Shown: piece after piece, positions 39,319 through 53,008 of the stretch
How the letters are laid out: every line of letters begins with the position of its first letter
How positions within the stretch are numbered: position 1 is the first letter of the stretch
Assembly: GCA_036971475.1 (NCBI GenBank)
Contig: JBAIZL010000002.1
Location: 52,639,229 to 52,703,228 of the forward strand
Length of the DNA stretch: 64,000 nt
Direction: 5' to 3'
Origin: Prosapia bicincta
Lineage: Eukaryota > Arthropoda > Insecta > Hemiptera > Cercopidae
Notes under the pieces: generated by a model
What the model was told of the DNA's origin: nothing
Database searches by the model: none
Seen by the model: the letters and a program-made list of their open reading frames with translations, nothing else
Program-made: the position numbers and the translations under genes

Positions 39319-39347
39319 CTACAATAATAAGGGAGGGGGGAGCGCAT

Positions 39348-39355
39348 TATATAAA
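39348..39355 (+). promoter_or_regulatory. TATA box upstream of the 39438 gene
   Basis: TATATAAA 82 bases before the ATG at 39438, preceded by a G-rich tract. Confidence 0.6.
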
Positions 39356-39437
39356 CCAACGAGAGCGGTGGTTAGACATCATTTCCTTATAGACCTCAGG
39401 CAGAGCTACACGATACAGTTACTTCTCCTCCGTAACT

Positions 39438-39719
39438 ATGAACTGCGAAGCAACTTTACAATCGATAATTCAACAGTTCAACTCAAAGTCTAAAGCTGAC
39501 GGGTTGCCCATAAAGAAATGTTCAGAAGGTAAAAAGTATTCGGTGCACTACCTCAGAAAAGTCGACACTACTTACGGGGAAGCAGTTGTTGCAGCGCTCG
39601 GAGGTTTCTCATACAAGGAAGGAGAAGACCTGAAATTCCAGATATTCCTACCTAGACGTTTCATCACGCTATTGGCGAACATGGATTCGGTGAGGTGGGT
39701 GCCGGCGAATTTGACATAG
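39438..39719 (+). CDS. 93-residue conserved Polinton protein, possibly OB-fold
   Basis: MNCEATLQSIIQQFNSKSKADGLPIKK, then KYSVHYLRKVDTTYGEAVVAALGG and KFQIFLPRRFITLLAN. I recall similar small proteins in arthropod Polintons with the pattern FN-S-K, VxTxYG and FLPxRF. The alternation of short beta segments is compatible with a single-stranded-DNA-binding OB fold, but that is inference. Intact frame with its own TATA box at 39348. It is the last gene before the right TIR. Confidence 0.6.
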   Translation: MNCEATLQSIIQQFNSKSKADGLPIKKCSEGKKYSVHYLRKVDTTYGEAVVAALGGFSYKEGEDLKFQIFLPRRFITLLANMDSVRWVPANLT

Positions 39720-40155
39720 TCTCCAACCGTCCGGATGTGGGTCCACCGAACTGACTTTGCATCAGTAGCTATATTAGTCTAAAAAAAAAATTTGTATTTT
39801 TGTTATAATATAGCGATGTAATTATAAGATGCTATTGTATTTGTTAAAAAAATAAATATATAAATAAATAAAAATAAAGAAGTGAAAAAAAATAAATAAA
39901 AAAATTAATAATAATGTCGCAAGCACTTCTACTTGTGACTTTTTTAAAAACATCTTCATATGACCTTGACCCACTAACCAACTACTTATCCCACAAATAT
40001 AACACAAGTATGTCGTCATCATCTATACAAGTTCCCAATGACGTCATGAGAAGATATTTTGAAATTTAGTTCAACATTTTTGTTTTGTTAATTTTCATGT
40101 TCATATATTTTTTTTTTAAACCTTGTATAATTTTCACAAAGTTCATATTCAAGGT
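39720..40155. other. AT-rich spacer before right TIR
   Basis: A/T low-complexity sequence with AATAAATA repeats (39850-39910). A minus-strand frame at 39822-40022 is composition-driven and not called. 40000-40030 is an inverted match to 2500-2530. Confidence 0.6.
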
Positions 40156-40514
40156 CTTGTGCGCACACTGACGATATAGTAAAATATAGGTCAGCAACGA
40201 ACTGGGTACGGGATATAATACACACGTTCCTTTTCAAAAACACATGTCAAAATGACGGTAATCAACGGTTTTTACATTGCCCCTAAATGGCTGATCATGT
40301 TTTTAATTACGTCACACAATCGTACACGCACACGCAAACGCACAAGCCCGCAGGTAAAGTTTTAAAACCGCTTTTCAATGGTCAGAGCATGTTTATAACT
40401 ACGGCAGTTAAATAACTCGAAAACAGAGGTAGGTTTTTAAAAACAATTTATTCAGGCCAAATACCTGTTAAAACAAACACAGAGTTGGAGAAACAAGTGC
40501 TAGCACAATGATAT

Positions 40515-40545
<31 letters not shown>

Positions 40546-41150
40546 AGCTCACGAGCGCGGAATCTATCTTAATAAATTAACATGCTTTTACATTTTGTAA
40601 CCAGTCAAGATCTGGAGAACAAACTGATAAGACACCGTTCAGTCTTTGCCACTGACACATTTATCGTGAAAATAAACCCATCACCTCGTAACGGATTTCA
40701 ACGGCTTTAAAAAATACTTCAACCGTACACACGCGCACACGGACGTTATAGTAAAAATATAGGTCAGCAACGAACTGGGTACGGGATATAATACACACGT
40801 TCCTTCACAAAAACACATGTCAAAATGACGTCATTCTCTATGAAGTCCTCGGTAATCAACGGTTTTTTACATTGCTCCCCCCCCAACATGTCCGAACATG
40901 CTTTTAATTACGTCACACAACAGTGAACGCGCACACACACTCACACATGTCCACGCATATACACAAACGCACAAGCGCGCACAAACGCGCACATTTAATA
41001 CCTTCTCCGCCACAACTACATTCACGTTACGCTCCAATAATCGCTGAAACCAACCCCTATTACCTCAGGTAACGGTTTTTAACGGAAAATAACGTTTTCC
41101 AAAAAAACACCTGTTACCTTTGTGGCGAAAGTCTGGTTTTGACATCTACT
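40156..41150 (-). repeat. Right terminal inverted repeat of outer Polinton
   Basis: Reverse complement of 714-1692, with a longer (CA)n tract (about 40518-40544) than the GT tract of the left TIR. It ends GACATCTACT at 41150. Confidence 0.9.
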
Positions 41151-41156
41151 AACGAT
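41151..41156. repeat. Target-site duplication of outer Polinton, right copy
   Basis: AACGAT, identical to 708-713. Confidence 0.92.
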
Positions 41157-42999
41157 AAACCATTAAAAGATATTGGCTTAACAAAGAAAAAGATTCATAG
41201 TCCATGTTTTTGGAGTAAAAAAAGTATATCCTTGACAAATAAACAATATAAATATCGTTTAATAGCCTGTTAACACAATATTAAAGTGAAAATATTAATA
41301 AAATAATAAATAATATATTATTATGTTAATTTTACAGTTATTAACCACCACTAGAGTGTCAGGAGTGTACAATATATTTTTAGGGCAACAAAGTATTATT
41401 AGGCTAGTAAATGTTTGATGGAATGTAATGCATTTGTAAAAAAGCGTCTGTAGTGAAATGTTTCAGATGTGTTTGTTTATTTTAGGTTTTAACGCTTGCT
41501 TCTTCAAGCCAATAAAACGTTATTGAAAAATTAGTGCTGTAATAATGTGAATCAATCTAATTGTGTGAAAACGAAATATAAAATGAGCTGTTGGATGTAA
41601 ATTTTATTTGTTTACCTCAAAAATTGTTTTTTTCCATTATTAAAAAATAACGATAAATCTATAGCGACAAAGAAGTCATTACAGAATGTCTTAGGAAGTT
41701 TTTTTTGTTTTCACTATCCCAATAATTAAACTCGTACACTTGTTTAAAATCATATTTTGTAATTAAATGATAACTTTAAATTATTGAAACAATTGTTTAG
41801 GTAATAATATACACTCCCATCAGCTATGAGGGTAATTCTATTTTTTATGTCCTATATTCCTTTAATTCAAAAACAAACATTTAATTTATTTTTTCAGTAA
41901 AAGATTGATGGAAACAGATTTCCTTTAATTTCAAGAAGTATATCTCGGTAATTTATTGTTATGAAATACAATTGAATTTCAAAGGTAACTTATGGTACCA
42001 TATTATTCAATGGTACTTATGAATACCTTTGGTATTTCAATAGAAATACTTTTCTTGAGTCTAATAATTATTAGAAAGGTTTTATTTAACATTTGATGGT
42101 TTCTTACAATAATGATAAATTTGTAATATCAGATTACTTAAGGAAATTTATAAATTTTTATTGCATTAAAATTACCTTGTATGGACTTCACTTTATAGTC
42201 TCTACAAACATAACGTAAAAGATTTTTAAAAAAGGAATATTTTGATCAATTAAATTACTGGACTTCAGCAATTCTAATGTGCTTATTTCTCTATAAATGC
42301 ACTTCGGTTTAAAGACTCTAGTGACCCGATTCGCTACTCTCTCAACTGTAAAAATATTCATAGTATTTAAGGCATAAGGGCATTGCCAGCAAATAAAATT
42401 GCAAGTGCTTCACTTTTACAATATATTGTGCTACTCGACCGATAAATTGGACTTTTAAACCCTTATAAAACCTCCTTCCTAGCAGTGATATTACAATGAA
42501 TAATTATTTTTCAAGAAGTTCAAGTAAAAACACTTGTAGCTGGTCAAGCTACTTGAAGTTAAATATAAAATTTTTGCTTTTGTAACAGAGAAATATTAAA
42601 AAATGTAAACATAACAACCTGAAAAAACTGGATGTTTTTCATAAAGCACTTTTATAAATATAAACACATACTCAATTTATTCCTATGTTATTTCCCATAG
42701 TATTTAGTCTGCTCTATCAAAAGATATTATCCAATACAGTAGGCATCCATGAAAGACGGTGAAGACATAGTACATGTGCTACAGATATTAATTCCAAAGC
42801 TAAATTGGAAGTGCGGTAAATCGTCTTACAACAATCAATCAAGCTTATGTTATCTTGTCTTAAATTTGGTAAACCTGAATCCTGTACGCGCCAGATGAGT
42901 CCTAACGTGTTAGATATTAGGTTGTACTGTTTAAACAGGCTATATAACCTAAATCCTCATCTATTTCCATACAGTTGTACACACTTACATATTGGCTTA
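41157..42999. other. Host intergenic DNA
   Basis: AT-rich with no gene, RNA or recognisable repeat. All frames are short and stop-rich. Confidence 0.65.
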
Positions 43000-43011
43000 T
43001 ACACACACACA

Positions 43012-43106
<95 letters not shown>

Positions 43107-43153
43107 ATACGCGCGCGTGTGTATGTGTGTGTGTTTGTTTGTATGTGTGTGTC

Positions 43154-43228
<75 letters not shown>
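43000..43228. repeat. Compound microsatellite (CA)n(TA)n(GT)n(GA)n
   Basis: About 70 bases of CA, 33 of TA, an imperfect GT tract to 43209, then GA. The CA and GT halves are complementary, so the region can fold as a long hairpin. Frames spanning it (42847-43333) are repeat artefacts. Confidence 0.95.
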
Positions 43229-43229
<1 letters not shown>

Positions 43230-46200
43230 TATTTAACGACGTTTTTATTAATACTTTGTTCTTGACAACCCTACTTCTTTCCACCAAAGTGATAACTTCC
43301 ATACATTACTTATTTTTACGTTGCAGTGAATGATAAAATAATATTCTAAATAATATAAAAAATGTTATTATCGCCGATATTTAAATTTTGGACTAATTGA
43401 GTAATGATAAAATAACAGGTATTATCAGTAAGATTCGCACTTCTGTAGCTAAAATTCCTTCTTATTTACGTTAAACACTGCTTTGCATAGTTACTTGTTT
43501 TCCGTTAAAAAAAAATCCCTAACGATCTTACGGCAATTCAGCCTAACTGATTTTAAACATTTTTATCTTCCAAATCAGAGAAAACAGCCATAACTCAACG
43601 CAAACTATTAGCAAGAGTTTGATTTATAGATAAAATGGTTGCCACTGATGAGGCTATAATTACATCACCGATTATTTTCATCTCAAAAAAATGTACCTCG
43701 TATTTTGAAGGAGGTAGTTTACCACTTAATCACCAGATTTCCTTGCGATTAGTCGGTGAAGTGAACGACGGGTTTTGGTGGACATTGTAGCTATGCAGCG
43801 TCTATCACACGACAATAGATGCGGGTTCGAGTATGGAGAACAGGGTTCTGGTTATTTGTCTGGGATTCAGTAGGGACAATTTCAAGTAGAAAGGATATTA
43901 CTTGCGTAAGACGGGTATGGGTTTTGTTCATGGGGCAACATATATTTAACTACGTTGGAACATGGCTGTCTGATGTATACAACATAAATTGTCTCGAAAC
44001 AAAAAATAATATTACTTAGACTAACACAGTTCCTACGAATATTATGCTAATAACAAACATAGATTAGATTATAATATGAGTACCTTACATAATACAGATG
44101 ACGTAAATCTTACCAGGGACTTACAAATTTATCTACGACTAGGACTCATAAAATTTATAAATCGAAATAGCATACAATCAACAAGGCTATTTAAAACTAG
44201 AATACGTTTGACTTACGACTACTACTTAACCAAAACTATTTGAATAATGCACTTAAGGCTAACTAATGTTCCTAAGAACTAGATACAAGAGACTTTATTC
44301 TACAGCCTAACCTAGTATATGAGGGGAGGTGCAGAGAGGATAGGAAAAGGGCGTAGATTACAGATGTTATGGAGGTTCCAAGAGTAACTTAGTCCATAGC
44401 CTAAACGCAGAAGGGGTCCAGTCGAAATAATCAGAACCCGAATGTGATAAAAACTGAAATTTTAGCCTCAAAAAATAGTTTTCTCTAGAGAAAATGGATG
44501 TTTTCCGAAGGATAGGAGCTTTGAAGGAATTTCGAAAGGCGATATTGAACAGGTAACAGGGAAATTGTCATATGATGATCAAAGATTTCGATTGAAGGAA
44601 TTGATATATTTCTTGTACGGCTTAACACAAATTGACCACCAAATCGAGGCAAAGAATGTAATTTCAGGACCGATTAGCATTAGGTAAAATATGTATTTCT
44701 TTAAAAGAATAGAACTGAGAAGGGGGGAGAGCTTGGAATTGATGACCTTTCCCTTATTCATGACGGCAGAAACTTGAAGAGGAAGCGCTTGACAAGAATA
44801 ACACCGGTTCTTCTTGATATAATATCCTGGCTTTATTATTACCTTGATGTTAGTGAACCTAGGTCGAACTAACGACAAAACGATTGCCTTCTAATACCAT
44901 TGGTCTTTGACTCTTTATTATGTTTCTACTAGCTGTAACGACTTAATTGTCTGGATAAGAAATTTTAAAGCTTTTTGTGTTAAAGGAGATCATGGATTTC
45001 ATTTTCATATGGAAAAGAAAGACACTAAACATCCCAAAAGTTTAACAGCGATCAGTAAAATGACGCTGCTTTTGGGAATTTCATAGATTGCGTCACGGTG
45101 AAATAGAGAGAGATATCACTATTATTAAATGTCATTTAAAAGCAACACTTTTTTGTCTTTTTAATAATTAAATTCTATTTTTGTTAATCACATGGCGGAA
45201 ATTTGTTGATGTTAGATAAAACCAATAAACGTTTCATAAACAGAATGATATTTTGTTAATGTCTAAAAGTAAACGTTTTGTGCATTGGAAAAAAATGTTT
45301 TTGTTTGACGAAACGTACTACTGCGAATAATGTTATTCTTTTGATTTCCAACAAGAAAAAGCACATCCAATCCCAGTCCTAACAAGAGGCAACGCTCTTA
45401 ATGGAAAGCTTACATATAGTTTGACTATTCGAAAGGCCTCAGGAAGTAATACGTCATCGAGGTTAAATCGTTTCTCTGCCCCGGCTTTACTGTTTTGGGG
45501 CGTTAATAAGATAGGAGAGAATTACCTGCAATTACCAGAAGATCTGACGATCCGATCACACAAATAATTACAATTACTCTACAGATATTCAAGTAGGTTT
45601 GCGGGAGGCATTATAGTTTCCTGCACTGTACGGAATCTCACTGCACATGTGAAACATGAATAATATTTATTTGACGTAAAATATTTTTTAAAAATAGATT
45701 TTGTTTTGATAAGTGTGTTAAATCTCCTATAAAATTCATAAATACATTTATCATGTTTGTAATTTAAATTAATTGAAACTAAATACGACTCTACATCAAA
45801 TAATATTAAATAATGGTACCAAGTTAATAATGTTGTCAATAATAACTACAATAACGTTATTAGTATACCTCGTCATCTGAAACGATTTAGATGATCAAGC
45901 ATGGAACAAATAAGATATGGTGACAGCAAGAATGGCTTATTAGAACTCTTGACAAGAATTTTCTGTAGTTTATTTCGAGGAGTACTTAAATCACAATATT
46001 ACCTCTCTTGGTCGGAATTGTAAAAATACATATCATAGAAATAATTTTTGATCTATCCATCTCTATGTTTGCTATAGGTATTGAATGAAGAAATCTCTTT
46101 TCAAGTTAATAATGACAGACGACAATTGATTATGTTAATTTAAGTGTCTAACGCACCATATAATGCAAAATTATATTAAGTTAACCACGAATAATAGAAT

Positions 46201-49200
46201 TAACATTCTAATTATAATAAAATTAACTTCAACCAATAACTTATCTCTAACATAGCTCTTTAAAGCTAAAAATAAAGTATTAACTTTATAATTAGAACAT
46301 AACTTTAATACAATTATTTTCTTTGATGCGACAAACTTTAGTTCGTAATGACATATGTGTTAAAGAACATATAGATCTCTCGGTATATGAATTAGAGAAT
46401 TGGGTTTCGCAAATAACTACTGACCTCTTTATTTTAAACTAAATCTTCATTGTTATATAATGTTCACATTAGGTTATTAATGCTACTTCGTTTTGCTGTT
46501 ATTTCTTTTCTGTGTGTAAAATATGATAAAATTTTGTTTTGATTCTAAAAACAAATGTAGTATTAGATGCAACATATTCTGTAATAACTTCTGTGTCAAT
46601 TTAAATGTCTATAACTTTTAATAATGAGAATTGCAAATCAATGTCGTTTTCTACTTCCAGTTTATATTTATTGCTGCAAAGTGTAATAGCCTGGGATGCT
46701 ACATTATCTCAATACATTTATTTTCTCACGCGCCCTTACATCCTCATTTTTCAGCTAATTCCCCTTATTTGATTATTAACTCTTTATTGCTCTAACAACT
46801 TCTTAAACCTATTAAACCTATTTATATTTAGTTCTTTCAGATTGGCCTCCGAATATGTAGTTGTTTCTAACAATGCAAATATGCATCTGCATTTGTACAA
46901 ATAAATGTTATTCCCTTCAATACGCAAGGGGTTGGCACCGCTTTAATTTTGTAATATAACAATACTTCTGGAACAATTTTCTAAACATCACGATATATAA
47001 TAAAATTCCCAATGTAAATAAAAGGGAAGTCTTTCAGGCGTTTAGATATGAAACTCTGTAAAATCAATAACAAAATATCTGAGAAACCAACTACAATTCT
47101 CAGAACTGTCACGTAAGTTGGCAGTCTTTGATAGCTTCACACACCGTCTCCTCGACAATGTGAACAAAGATCGTTTTCAAGTAAAACATAAAATATGACA
47201 CGTGCACACAGTTGTTGTTATAATTCCGTGTTTCATGAGTTGTTAAAATTATTGTAATTATTTTAATCGCCAAATCAGAACAGTTTGCACCTTAAAAATC
47301 AGAAATAAATTTCAATAGCACTACTCCCTTTAGAAAACTAAAAAAGACAATTTAATTTTAGGATTAAAACATCTAATCACTACAAACTATATAAGTATAA
47401 AAGAAAGGCATTTGCCCACAATTCTGGAGTTTACAAAACACTGTGTAGTTTTTTTCATACAATTTTCATCATCCAAAGAAATCAAATTTTCCGATTTTTA
47501 TCCTAGCCGATTTATTCTTGGTCAGAGTTGCATTATTTAGGTCTTTTGTCGCTAATACATGGTAGTTTTATCACTGAAAAAAAAACAAACAATATTACTG
47601 TTTTGGTTTTGTATATAAAACAAGTGAAAACAACATTTTATCATTTTATTACATAGGCTAAATATCGGTTAGCATAATGTACATTCCTATTAGTACGCTA
47701 TTATGTAACACTTTCACTGTAGAATAGTTTTAATTATATCGTAAGAATAAAAATTTGTTTGAATAATTTTGAATAATAGATACTCCTTTAAACATAAAAT
47801 GTCTTCTAATTCTGTAGTGGTTTAATGATTTATTGACAAAGGAATCCCTTTTTCGTTATAATACGCTGAAATATATTATACATAGCGTTTTGCATTCACT
47901 TCCTGTAACTGTAAGGGGATTATGCATGAACCCCTTTAGGAATATCGCTAAAACCACTATATTGACTGGAATCACAATAACTACTATTTTATGGATATTT
48001 GAGCACACGAGATAACAATTGTAAAATATTACGCTGGTTGAAAACTGAATCAAGAGCTTATTTATATATTATAAAAGTTTATAAATAAATTTTTGAAACT
48101 TATTTTTAACCGGATTTCATTTATTAAATTACTATTTTAAAAATAATTGATAAAAACCCCTCTTGAAAATATATGTAATAATTAAATGTCTTATGAAATG
48201 CGTTTTTAAATTTTTTAACTTTTCGGTGGAAATTTGGGTATATCATTACACTAGTACAATAAACACTACGATAGATTATACCTCTGTGAGGATGATTTGA
48301 CTTTTTAGTGTGACGATATCTAGAAACAGTTCGTATTGTTTTAACTGCAATATTTATAAATATAATTAATGATATTATGAAGATTTGATATACTTTGTAT
48401 GTTTTCGCTAGCAAATTTTATAATTTAACTACAGCCTACTGTGTAGTCTACGGTGTAAATTTGATAATCAAATTTATTGATTATCAGTATTCTTAGGTAA
48501 AATATAAATGGAAATATTTTATTAAAAAAATAATTAAAAAACACACAATTGGTTTGGAATAACAATATGAAATAAAAACGATTTCTTATTGCTTAAAAAT
48601 TCCAATTTATGTAGAATCCCCTGTACGTTCAGAGGAATTACTAGTATTAGACAATGGCTAGTTTCATACTACGGGGCTATAGGCTACGTTGAGGCATTTT
48701 ATTTCCGGTTTTATACAATTATAAACTTAATATTTTCGGAATTATAGTGTACGTACAATAACCTTTTAGTTCCGGTTGGAAAACCTGAAGGAATGTGAAG
48801 GATGAATTACTTCAAACTTTCAATAGCTTCGTTAAACCTTAAAGTTTTTTTTCCGATTATAAGTGAAAATATTTATATACGCAGCGTCATAACTAGCTAC
48901 GTGGCCTTTTTGACCACACTTATAGAACCAAAAATTTATTATTAAGAAAACTATTGGACTTTCCCCATTGTGTTATTTATTTATTTGGTTTAGAAGAAAA
49001 TCTTATACTAAAATACATCTTTGAAAACGAAGCTAGGAAGCTTTACTAATAAGATATAAACAAAAAACAAACTTTCCGTTGAGGGAGCTAGTACTATCAT
49101 TAGTGCTATGACTTGAGAATAATAAAAACAATTACTCGAATACAGTAATGCCTAAACTTGCTAATATTTTTGTAACACATTTTAGGTGTGTTACATATTA

Positions 49201-49338
49201 AATCAGATTCAGAAAACAAACGTGAATTAATTCCAAAATGTAACAATAAATAAATAGAAGGAAATTGTCAATTTGTAAAAGTAAATCTATGGATGAGCAT
49301 GACCTCCAGGCGGAAAAGTTTGAAACTAAAATTGCGCA
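43229..49338. other. Host intergenic DNA
   Basis: No supported gene. Isolated frames of 60-99 codons (for example 44579-44878 and 45579-45839 minus, 48124-48414 minus) show no domain, no conserved pattern and typical intergenic composition. Confidence 0.6.
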
Positions 49339-49504
49339 GATCGGTGAGCGGTAATCAAGGTGCGTCGGAAGAGTAGACCTTACCCAGCTAGGATCTACCA
49401 TCCACGCGCATGCGCAACCTTCAGCTCGGTTCTTTGAGTGAGGAGAGAATGTAGCGGCAGCGATGAGCCACAATCTAATAAGAAAAACAGTATCAACGAT
49501 AACA

Positions 49505-49582
49505 GTAGTTACCCTCGTGACCTAATGGGTAAGATACAAGCTTACTAATCGGAAGTTTCGGGTTCAAATCCCGAACTTCGAT
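49505..49582 (+). repeat. tRNA-derived sequence (SINE head or tRNA pseudogene)
   Basis: The B-box GGTTCAAATCC sits in a perfect 5-bp T-stem (TCGGG/CCCGA). Upstream, TGACCTAATGG resembles a tRNA A-box (arginine-like). A TTTT run follows. The acceptor and anticodon stems do not pair, so it is not a functional tRNA. Confidence 0.55.
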
Positions 49583-49736
49583 TTTAATTTTTTTCTTAAA
49601 ACATTCTAGTTTTAATGAATCTTATTTGTTGTGATAGGTTAGGTTAGGTATTATAAAAAAATTTTTAAATGTCTTCTGAATAAAAATGGCAACGTTAAAT
49701 TTAATTTTTACATAGTGAGTTATCTTCCTTTTATAA

Positions 49737-49917
49737 CTACATTAAAATATACCAACGAAGTATCCAGTCAGGATAGATCTGGTAATAATTTTATTCAGAA
49801 TTACTATCTATTTGTATTAAAGTATACCTACGAAGTATCCAGTCAGGATAGATTTGGTAATAATATTATTCAACATTACTATCTACCTTTATTAAAGTAT
49901 ACCTACAAAGTATACTA
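49737..49917 (+). repeat. Tandem repeat, ~70-bp unit, about 2.5 copies
   Basis: Units share AAAGTATACCTACGAAGTAT, then CCAGTCAGGATAGAT and a TTACTATCTA stretch. It lies between the two inverted SINE-like arms. Confidence 0.75.
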
Positions 49918-52900
49918 CTTCCCCCACTGCTGCAGTAAACCCTACATCGCTTCTCAGCTGTGACGTCACGCGCATGGGCGTTGATGGAAGATCCTAGCTG
50001 GGGAAGGTCTAGTCGTCGGAAGCACCCATTGCCCTCTCTCAGTCTTGCCCAAACCATGGAGCTAGCTGCACGTGCATTAGATAGCAGAGCGAGGAGAATT
50101 TTGATTTTTAAAATATGTAACTGTTTCTAATATTCCTTTGTTTTAGTAGGATGGGACGTAGAGTTACTGAATAATGCCGGAACCAAATTCACAATCATGA
50201 GCGAGCTGATATTCTAATGAATTCTTCAAACGGGAGATGGGTGGCTTCACCAATTGTAAAACCAGCTAAGTTGTAAAGATAAAGATTTTTAGTGAACAAG
50301 TTGGAAAATGTAAACAATTAAACAGTAATGTTCAAATTTAATACTTTAAACTTTCAATGCATCATTTAAATTTAATTTTTGGCATCATGTGATGAATTGT
50401 AATCAATCTAAATTATACAAAATTAAATATGAAAAGAATTAGCAAAGCAAACTCGAAAAAAGTCATTCTCAGCCATAGATTTGTAAATTGTGAAGCTCTC
50501 AGTAAATAAGTAATTTGTTAAAAATTCATGAATTCTGTAACTCACGCAATGTTTCTCAAATATGTTTTGTTTGTAATTTAATAATTTTTGTTAATAAAGT
50601 AACGTTTTATTTGTTCGAATTGAAGATTTATGCGTAGAATTATTTAACGAACACACATAACACTTACATCTTAATTAAATGAGACTTTGCAGGTCATCAT
50701 CTCCCTGTGTAGCAATAAACTGCAATATTCAACATCAGCTTTAATTCCTCAGGGATTATTGCTCAAAATAAAACTTATTAATGTTACATTTTATCCTGAT
50801 TGCTACCTACCTGAAGTGATTTATACCAAAATAATAATTTGTCGCAACCCTGCGAAAACGGTTTACTTACGTCAGTTTATAAAATTTTCTGCATTTCAAT
50901 ATACTATTAAAGTTTATTTAGTAAGTAATCACTAATTACTAAGTTATGCATAATGTTTGTTCACAATCTCGAAAAATTATATCTTTAAAATTTTGTTACA
51001 ATCTATTACTTTAAAGTTGTTTCATCTAAAGCCGCTCTAAATTTTGGAGTACAACTTTTTGGAGGAAGCAAACCAGGACTGAGATGAGGTTATTTCCTAC
51101 GGTTTCCTGTTCTTTGTTTTCGTCTTGTGTCTCTCCACTCAATAACTTGCAACTGGAAATAGGAGTACAAAGAAACTTAACAAGATAATAAGAGCACTTG
51201 AAGAATATAAAGATATAAAGTGGAATAGCCTAACTACAAATAATTTCTATTTTCCTCTACCATAAGTTTCGTAGTAAGTAAATATGTTTTTTTTATAATT
51301 AACGAAGAAATAGAAAAGGTTTCGCTAATTTTAAAACGTTTTATTATGTATTAGACTATTATTCTTTTTTGATTTGATTTCATCCCTAATTTCTTATTGC
51401 TAATAATCAAAAGTATTATTTCTAAACTTATTTTTACTTTTTGCAAAATATGCCAATATACCATTAATACTATGTATTAATTTCGACATTTTATATTTAT
51501 ATGCATATATGTAGACATTTATATAAAACAACTACTGTGATATACAAATTTTGGATTTAAAAACAAATAGGTATTGTTTTCAATCAGTTATTAAGTTTTT
51601 AAATATATTCTTTTTTACTTTTTCTACAGCATTGCAAGTGTTACAAAGTACCCCATGTGTAGTACTATGCCACTGAGCAAAGAGTATTTTAGCACATGTA
51701 TTTTATCAAGAGGGATGAAAAAAAAACATTTTAAGTAGGTTTTATTAGACCTAAAACTTTCTTCTATCATGGGTTTTCTTGTAACACTTAAAATTACATA
51801 TTAGAAAAGGTAAAATAAAAACTATATAATATTAACCTAAAACAACAAAACGTCTTCAATCTGGCTGATTTTCCTAATCGATTAAGTTTTACGTTGTGTC
51901 TAACAACGGTTTCATTGAAACTTAAACATTTATGTTCTATGACTGAAATGGGCAAAACGGTTGTGTTTGACATGTTACTTAGTAGTTATGCAACTATTTT
52001 CATTGCGAAGTCGTAAGAAGAATTGCTGGCAAAGGGCTAATTCTGGGTCCTAGTTTAGTCTCCTTGTAACGATAACATACATGATATTATTCTTCAAGTT
52101 TATAATTAAATTTAGTATTAACAATGATATTACAAAGATATTAAATGATAATTATTATGATGTGATCATAAACATACACCATTGTTTTTATCATAATTAA
52201 TTATTTTTTTGTAAGTATTCACATTGTTTTGTATATTATTATTTAAAACAGATCTGTTACGTTCAAGGCAGTGGTGGACGTGGTTTAGTTTCTTCGTCTA
52301 GCGCTGGTATTTGTTAGACCACCCGCTAGGCGGGAAGTGATAACCATTGGGAGTAGTTATAAGGTATTAGGTTTTAGATCCTAATATATTTATAACTTTC
52401 TAATGATGTAAACTGAGTTAACGAATTATACATCAAGGTTGTGTAAACCTATTTATCCAAGTTAACAACCGTTAATTTATTACTATATGTTCTTGTTCAT
52501 TTATTACAGTAAGTGTTAATGCCGACATATAAGGAACCAACCAGTATTGTAATTCATTTATTAGTGACGATAAATATTATTTGGGTGTCCTGATCTCATG
52601 AAAAGTTTTGGAGTGAGGTACTTTAAGGTGTAGGCACAACAGTACAAAATTACTCTTGCTATTTGTTATAAGTATAGCAACAGATGAGCAACAGTTTTTT
52701 CGGTGAGCTACACTTTTTGAACAATGAACTGACTAGAACGTAAAACCCATATGCTGAGAAAAAACAGTAAGTTTTGATTATTAGTAAGTATAATTACGGC
52801 ACATATTACTAATAAACCTCATGATGTACAACCACTAAACAAGTTTTGTTATGTTAAATGATTTTAATGAACTCATGAATATTTGTTAATGTTTATTTGA

Positions 52901-52938
52901 ATGTTAATTGTATTTTGAAATATCTGATTGTTAAGTAT

Positions 52939-52941
<3 letters not shown>

Positions 52942-53007
<66 letters not shown>
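52942..53007. repeat. (AT)n microsatellite
   Basis: Alternating AT, about 60 bases, ending in GTATATATAGG. Confidence 0.95.

Positions 53008-53008
<1 letters not shown>

Larger units (their letters stand above)
714..41150. mobile_element. Outer Polinton/Maverick element, 40.4 kb including a nested Polinton
   Basis: The ends are inverted repeats beginning AGTAGATGTC and finishing with its complement, flanked by the 6-bp duplication AACGAT. Inside lie polB, retroviral-type integrase, FtsK/HerA-type packaging ATPase, adenain-like protease, penton and double-jelly-roll capsid genes, the defining Polinton set. Removing the nested element (8495-26357) and one copy of its target duplication leaves about 22.6 kb, within the usual range. 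Several core genes carry stops or frameshifts, so this copy is decaying. Related adintoviruses share the same genes, and the sequence cannot distinguish a transposon from an endogenised virus. Confidence 0.93.
49339..50060. repeat. SINE-like inverted-repeat cluster
   Basis: A CpG-rich segment at about 49340-49465 is matched in inverted orientation by about 49925-50060 (shared core CCCAGCTAGGATCT and CATGCGC). Between them are a tRNA-like sequence and a tandem repeat. Two oppositely oriented copies of one short interspersed element, or a foldback element, fit. Confidence 0.55.

Noticed and set aside
42847..43333. Long frames rich in His-Thr, Ile-Tyr or Cys-Val
   Set aside because: Translation of the CA/TA/GT microsatellite.
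49198..49473. 91-codon minus-strand frame
   Set aside because: Lies across the SINE-like arm and has no domain.
49505..49582. Functional tRNA gene
   Set aside because: Only the T-arm is sound. Acceptor and anticodon stems do not pair, so it is listed as tRNA-derived repeat.
49639..49660. Telomere-like TTAGG units (GGTTAGGTTAGG)
   Set aside because: Only two to three units, expected by chance in this composition.
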